Assembly: GCA_026636295.1 (NCBI GenBank)
Contig: CP089463.1
Location: 1,054,001 to 1,118,000, forward strand
Direction of reading: 5' to 3'
DNA length: 64,000 nt
Source: Medakamo hakoo
Lineage: Eukaryota > Chlorophyta > Trebouxiophyceae > Coccomyxaceae
Part shown: in pieces, positions 60,761-64,000 of the stretch
How the letters are laid out: each line of letters begins with the position of its first letter
How positions within the stretch are numbered: position 1 is the stretch's first letter
The notes under the pieces: generated by a model
What the model was told of the DNA's origin: nothing
The model's input: only the letters and a program-made list of their open reading frames with translations
The model's database searches: none
Program-made: the position numbers and the translations under genes

Positions 60761-61768
60761 ATGGCCCTGCCAGCCACGGCGCGCCAGGCGTGGCGGCCGC
60801 CGCACGCTGTGCCAGGCCGGCGGGCGCGGCATTGGCCAGCGCGAGCTTTGGCCGCACCACTCGACGACGGCCGCCCCCCCGACGGCTCGCTCTTCATCTT
60901 CGGCCTGGGCTACACCGGCCAGGGCCTGGCCCGCCTCGCCCTGGCACAGGGCTGGACTGTGGCTGGGTCCGTGCGCAGCCCGGAAAAAGCTGCTGACCTC
61001 TCGTCCAAAGGCCTGCTGTCCTGCGTGCTGGAGCCGTCCGCGCCGCCCCCGCCCGCGCTCACGGCCGCGACGCACCTCGTCGTCACCGCGCCACCGGACG
61101 GCGGCGGGCGAGACCCCGTCCTCGCACTCTTCCCACACCTGCGCTCTGTTGCTCCGCACGCCCGCTGGCTGGGCTACGTCTCCTCCACGTCCGTCTACGG
61201 CTCTGAACGCGGCGGCGCCTGGGTGGACGAACGCGACCCGCGCTCGCCCGACAGCCCGCCAGGCCTGGCCCGGGCCGCGGCCGAACGAGAGTGGGAGGCC
61301 TGGGCTGCAACCTGTGATCCTGTCTTGCCAGTAGTGTGCTTCCGGGCGGGCGGCATTTACGGCCCCGCCCGGTCGGCCCTGGACGCGGCCGCGAAAAAAA
61401 CAGGCACCGGCCGGCGCGCTGCACAGCCCGACGCGCCGACGTCCCGCGTCCACGTCTTAGACCTGTGCCGTGGACTGCTGGCCAGTGCGGCGAGGCCGCC
61501 GTCATCCGCGTGGAGTGTGATCAACGCCGTGGACGGCGACCCGGCTCCGAGGAGTGTCGTGCTGGCGGCCGCGCACGCGCTGCTGGACGGGCGACGCGTG
61601 GAGGAAGCCGACGAGGCGGCGCCTGGGGGGCCTGCTTGCGTGGGAAAACGCGTGCGTGAGGACGCGTTTGCGGAGTTGCTGGCGCCAGGCGGTGGCCTGG
61701 TGTTTGGGAGTTATAGGGAAGGACTGACGGCGATCGCGCGCAAGGACGGCCGGCCTTTTGTGTTGTAG
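60761..61768 (+). CDS. NAD(P)-binding SDR-like epimerase (YeeZ-like), plastid-targeted
   Basis: An intronless 335-residue protein. Residues 1-42 are Arg/Ala/Pro-rich without acids (MALPATARQAWRPPHAVPGR) and look like a plastid transit peptide. The dinucleotide loop is FIFGLGYTGQGLARLALAQG. THLVVTAPPDGGGRDPVL, WLGYVSSTSVYGSERGGAWV and VCFRAGGIYGPARSALD match the YeeZ-like group of atypical SDRs found in bacteria, algae and plants. The usual catalytic Tyr-x3-Lys is not evident, as in many atypical SDRs, so the reaction is unknown. The start lies 137 bp after PUS1. Confidence 0.85.
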   Translation: MALPATARQAWRPPHAVPGRRARHWPARALAAPLDDGRPPDGSLFIFGLGYTGQGLARLALAQGWTVAGSVRSPEKAADLSSKGLLSCVLEPSAPPPPALTAATHLVVTAPPDGGGRDPVLALFPHLRSVAPHARWLGYVSSTSVYGSERGGAWVDERDPRSPDSPPGLARAAAEREWEAWAATCDPVLPVVCFRAGGIYGPARSALDAAAKKTGTGRRAAQPDAPTSRVHVLDLCRGLLASAARPPSSAWSVINAVDGDPAPRSVVLAAAHALLDGRRVEEADEAAPGGPACVGKRVREDAFAELLAPGGGLVFGSYREGLTAIARKDGRPFVL

Positions 61769-62223
61769 AGAGGGTGTGTGTGTAGTGTGTGTGAGGTTGA
61801 AAAGAGTGGGTGTTGCCCCCACTCTCCAGTTCTTGGCATCATCAGCGCCTTCCCACCCCCGGCCGCCACCGAGGTGCGTTCGACACTCACCCACACCCCG
61901 GACTCGTAGTTGTGGTGCATCACGCCCTCGCGCGCGGCGTGTCGGGAGGCCGGCGCACTGTGTTTCGGCGGGGTGGAGGGGGAGAGGCGAAACAAGCGGG
62001 GCCCACGTCGCGCGCGTCGCATGCGTGCGCGCCCGACCGCGCAGCCCGTCGACGCCCGCAACACCGCCCACCACCCCCTCAGTACGGTGCCGCGAACGCC
62101 CGTGTTTCCCATGGAATGCAGCCGCGAGCGGCGGCGCGGAGCTTTCCTCACCAAAACGCAAACGTTTTTTTCAAAAAACAAAACGCCAGGAGGCTCTCTC
62201 AACCTTCCACCGCCCTCGGCGCC
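61769..62223. promoter_or_regulatory. intergenic region upstream of AP2 gene
   Basis: A 455-bp gap on the plus strand. A GT-rich patch follows the SDR stop. On the minus strand a short frame (about 62122-61885) ends in MHHNYESGVW followed by a good GTGAGTG donor; no matching acceptor or second exon was found, so no gene is called. The A-rich run at 62166-62185 probably lies in the AP2 leader. Confidence 0.4.
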
Positions 62224-63691
62224 ATGTCCTCGCCCGACGCCGCCGCCGCCACGCTGGCCGGCTTGCGGACCGACGACGACCACCCACCGTCCCCTTCTCG
62301 CCCTCCCCCACTGTCCGCGTCCGTCGGCTCGGCCGACATCACCCTCCCTCCCTCCACCACGACCCGCCCGCCCCCACGCCCGGGCTCGACCTCCGGCTGG
62401 AAAGGCGTGACCCTGCACAAGCGGACGTGCAAGTGGGAAGCCCATGTCTGGCACGCTAAAAAACAGGTGTACCTGGGCGGCTTTGACTGGGAGGAGCACG
62501 CGGCCAAAGGTGACAGACGGGTTTTTTTTCTTTTGGCGACCGGCCCCATCGCGCCCCCCACCCACATTATTCCCTCCCTCATCCCCACGCCCACCCACCG
62601 CCTCTTCAGCCCACGACATCATGACCCTGAAATCGCGTGGCTTCGGCGCGGAGGTGCGTGGTGTGTCTTTTCCGTCTGCGGACGGCAGCGAACAACAACG
62701 ACACAAAACTGAAAGCTCCCTCTCCACCCCATCCCATCCCTCCTGTTCGCTCTCCCACCCAACCCAACCCCCCCACCCCCCCACCCCCGTCCGACAGCTC
62801 AACTTCCCCCTGGAAACCTACACGGAGTTCCTGCCCTTCCTAGCCATCATGTCTGAAGACGACGTCCTGGCCATGCTCCGCGTCTCGGCCCGCGCGTCGG
62901 CCGGCAACCCGCCGCCGCAGCCCATCGGCCGCGACGCGGTCATTCACCCGGGCCGCGCCGCCAGCAAGAAAAAGGGCGGCGGCTCGGCCGGCGACGCCGC
63001 CGGCGGCGGCGGCTCGGCCGGCGACGCCGCCGGCGGCGGCGGCGTCTCCAAATTCCGGCCGGCGTCGAAAAAGAAGATTCAGTCCGCCGCCGCCCGGGCC
63101 ACGCCGCCGTCGCCGCCGCGCCGCAAGACCACGCGCGCGGCGGCCGCGGCGGAAACGGCCGCGCTGGAGGCTGCCAAAGCCGCGTCGGTGGCGGCGACGG
63201 CCGCGGCCGGGCCCGGCGGTGGCGGCTCGCGGGCCGCGCCACTGCTGCGCACGACGGCGACGACGGCGCCCACGCCCGCCGCCGCCCTGGCCGCGCCCGG
63301 CGGCGCGTTTGGCGGCAAGGTCCGCCCGGGCGTGGGCGAGCCCGCACCGCCGGCCGCGCCGGCGTCTTTCGACTTGGCCGCCACGACGCCGGCCCCGCCC
63401 GCGGGGATGGGCGGCTCCCGCCTGCCGTCCTTGCTGCCGCCGTCGGCCGCGGCTGGTCGGCCGGGGAAGGCGGGCGGCACTGGCTGGACGCCCGCGCCGG
63501 CCGCGCACCTGCAGCAGGCGTCGCCGCCGTCCGTCACGCCCTGGTGGACGGCCGACTTGGCCGCGGCTGGCGGCGGGGTTGGGACGGGCGCCACACCCGG
63601 CGGCGGTGGTGGCGGCGGCGCGGTTGAAGCGGCGCGTCTGGCCGACATTTACGAAGCGCTGGCGGGCACGCCGGGCGCGTGGCGGCACTGA
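62224..63691 (+). CDS. AP2-domain transcription factor
   Basis: Exons 62224-62509, 62610-62653 and 62798-63691 give 407 residues. The 44-bp middle exon is required to complete the AP2 domain: EEHAAK/AHDIMTLKSRGFGAE/LNFPLETYTEF. The domain spans residues 57-117 and contains GWKGVTLHKRTCKWEAHVW and KKQVYLGGFDWEEHAA, closest to the second-repeat type of AP2/ANT factors. Only one AP2 domain is seen. The remaining C-terminus is Ala/Gly/Pro-rich, with a duplicated GGSAGDAAG block, a Lys/Arg patch (PRRKTTRAA) that may be a nuclear signal, and VTPWWTADLAAAG. AP2 factors bind GC-rich promoter elements; targets are unknown. Confidence 0.92.
62976..63035 (+). repeat. two tandem copies of a 30-bp coding repeat
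   Basis: Two identical in-frame 30-bp units in AP2 exon 3 encode GGSAGDAAGG twice. It is a recent local duplication that keeps frame. Confidence 0.85.
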
Positions 63692-63891
63692 AATGAGAGT
63701 GTGGGGTGATGAGTGCCGAACACAAAACCAAACCTGCCTTTCTTTTCGTCCTTTCTCCCCGCCCTGCCTTGTTAATCCACGCATGCGTTCCACACATTAA
63801 AGAATCAACGCAAACAAAGCGCTCTCTACACGCCCGCGCAAACAATGGAAAAAAAAACAATGCTCTGTGCCTCCATCCACCCATGCATCCT

Positions 63892-64000
63892 TCAACCACC
63901 ACGGCCGCCCGTCACCAGCGCGTCCTGGTACAGCTCCAAGAAAGCCGCCACGCCCGCCCGGCCCAAGGCAGACCCACCGGCGGACGCGGCCTGGCCGTAG
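63892..64000 (-). CDS. unidentified protein, C-terminal fragment
   Basis: A minus-strand frame runs from the window edge to TGA at 63894-63892. It encodes about 35 residues ending 'GVAAFLELYQDALVTGGRGG'. Codon use fits a coding exon and it stops well before the AP2 gene's 3' end (convergent, 200 bp apart). Too little is present to name a family. Confidence 0.45.
   Translation of the reverse strand, partial: YGQAASAGGSALGRAGVAAFLELYQDALVTGGRGG

Noticed and set aside
61870-61945. A TTCGA-containing stretch resembling a tRNA T-loop near 61878
   Set aside because: The flanking bases do not form a proper T-stem, and no matching D-arm, anticodon arm or acceptor stem could be drawn.
62976-63035. 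Tandem 30-bp repeat considered as a CRISPR-like or mobile-element signal
   Set aside because: There are only two copies, they are in frame inside the AP2 gene and have no spacers, so it is a simple coding duplication.
1-64000. Transposons, LTR elements, viral relics
   Set aside because: No reverse transcriptase, integrase, transposase or capsid motif and no long terminal repeats were noticed in any frame.

Overview
This looks like nuclear DNA from a unicellular green alga (Viridiplantae, probably a chlorophyte). The sequence is very GC-rich and dense with genes. Introns are few and short, with GTGAG or GTGCG donors and pyrimidine-rich acceptors. The protein set is plant-like: an SPX-RING ubiquitin ligase, a plant-type xylose isomerase with an ER signal, cofactor-independent phosphoglycerate mutase, a succinate-fumarate carrier of the plant SFC1 type, a GTG/GPHR membrane protein, an AP2-domain factor, green-algal-style bZIP factors and a DASH cryptochrome. 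I cannot name the species. I saw no transposon, viral relic, CRISPR array, rRNA or convincing tRNA.

Layout. 1-5.9 kb: the end of a beta-helix protein gene (+), a PPR-like gene (-), then an SPX-RING ligase (+). 6-11.1 kb: iron alcohol dehydrogenase (+), purple acid phosphatase (-), and a small secreted Cys-rich protein (+). 11.3-13.8 kb: a catalytically dead M16 peptidase homologue preceded by a hypoxanthine phosphoribosyltransferase, both minus and 49 bp apart. 14-18.5 kb: two tandem bZIP paralogues (+). 18.7-25 kb: a large CPSF-A/DDB1-family beta-propeller (+) and a plastid HAD hydrolase (-). 25-29.1 kb: xylose isomerase and iPGAM (+). 29.3-32.9 kb: DASH cryptochrome and TyrRS (-). 33.3-42.9 kb: a complete ATR kinase (+). 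43-47.9 kb: GTG/GPHR (-), palmitoyl-protein thioesterase (+), SFC1 carrier (+). 48-55.5 kb: TauD-like dioxygenase (+), then a compact minus-strand run of a reductase, a 1130-residue orphan and a DSE1/GNB1L-like WD40 protein. 55.7-63.7 kb: YL1 (SWR1 subunit), tRNA pseudouridine synthase, SDR epimerase and AP2 factor, all plus. The last 110 bp hold the C-terminus of another minus-strand gene.

How the genes relate. Most neighbours are functionally unrelated, as expected of a nuclear genome. Three themes stand out. Chromatin and DNA-damage functions cluster loosely: ATR, a CPSF-A/DDB1-family protein, a GNB1L-type WD40 protein (a family linked to stability of ATR-like kinases), YL1 and a DASH photolyase homologue. 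The GNB1L-like and YL1 genes are divergent across 274 bp. Several same-strand neighbours are so close (49, 87 and 95 bp between coding regions) that shared transcripts are plausible. Introns lie strongly towards gene 5' ends; the 9.4-kb ATR coding sequence has one intron, after codon 74.

Exon boundaries were read by eye from splice signals, reading phase and protein-family continuity. Where two starts are possible, this is stated. Coordinates next to long homopolymers (poly-G at 18.6 kb, poly-C at 31.3 kb, poly-T at 44.9 kb) rest on runs that assemblies often get wrong.
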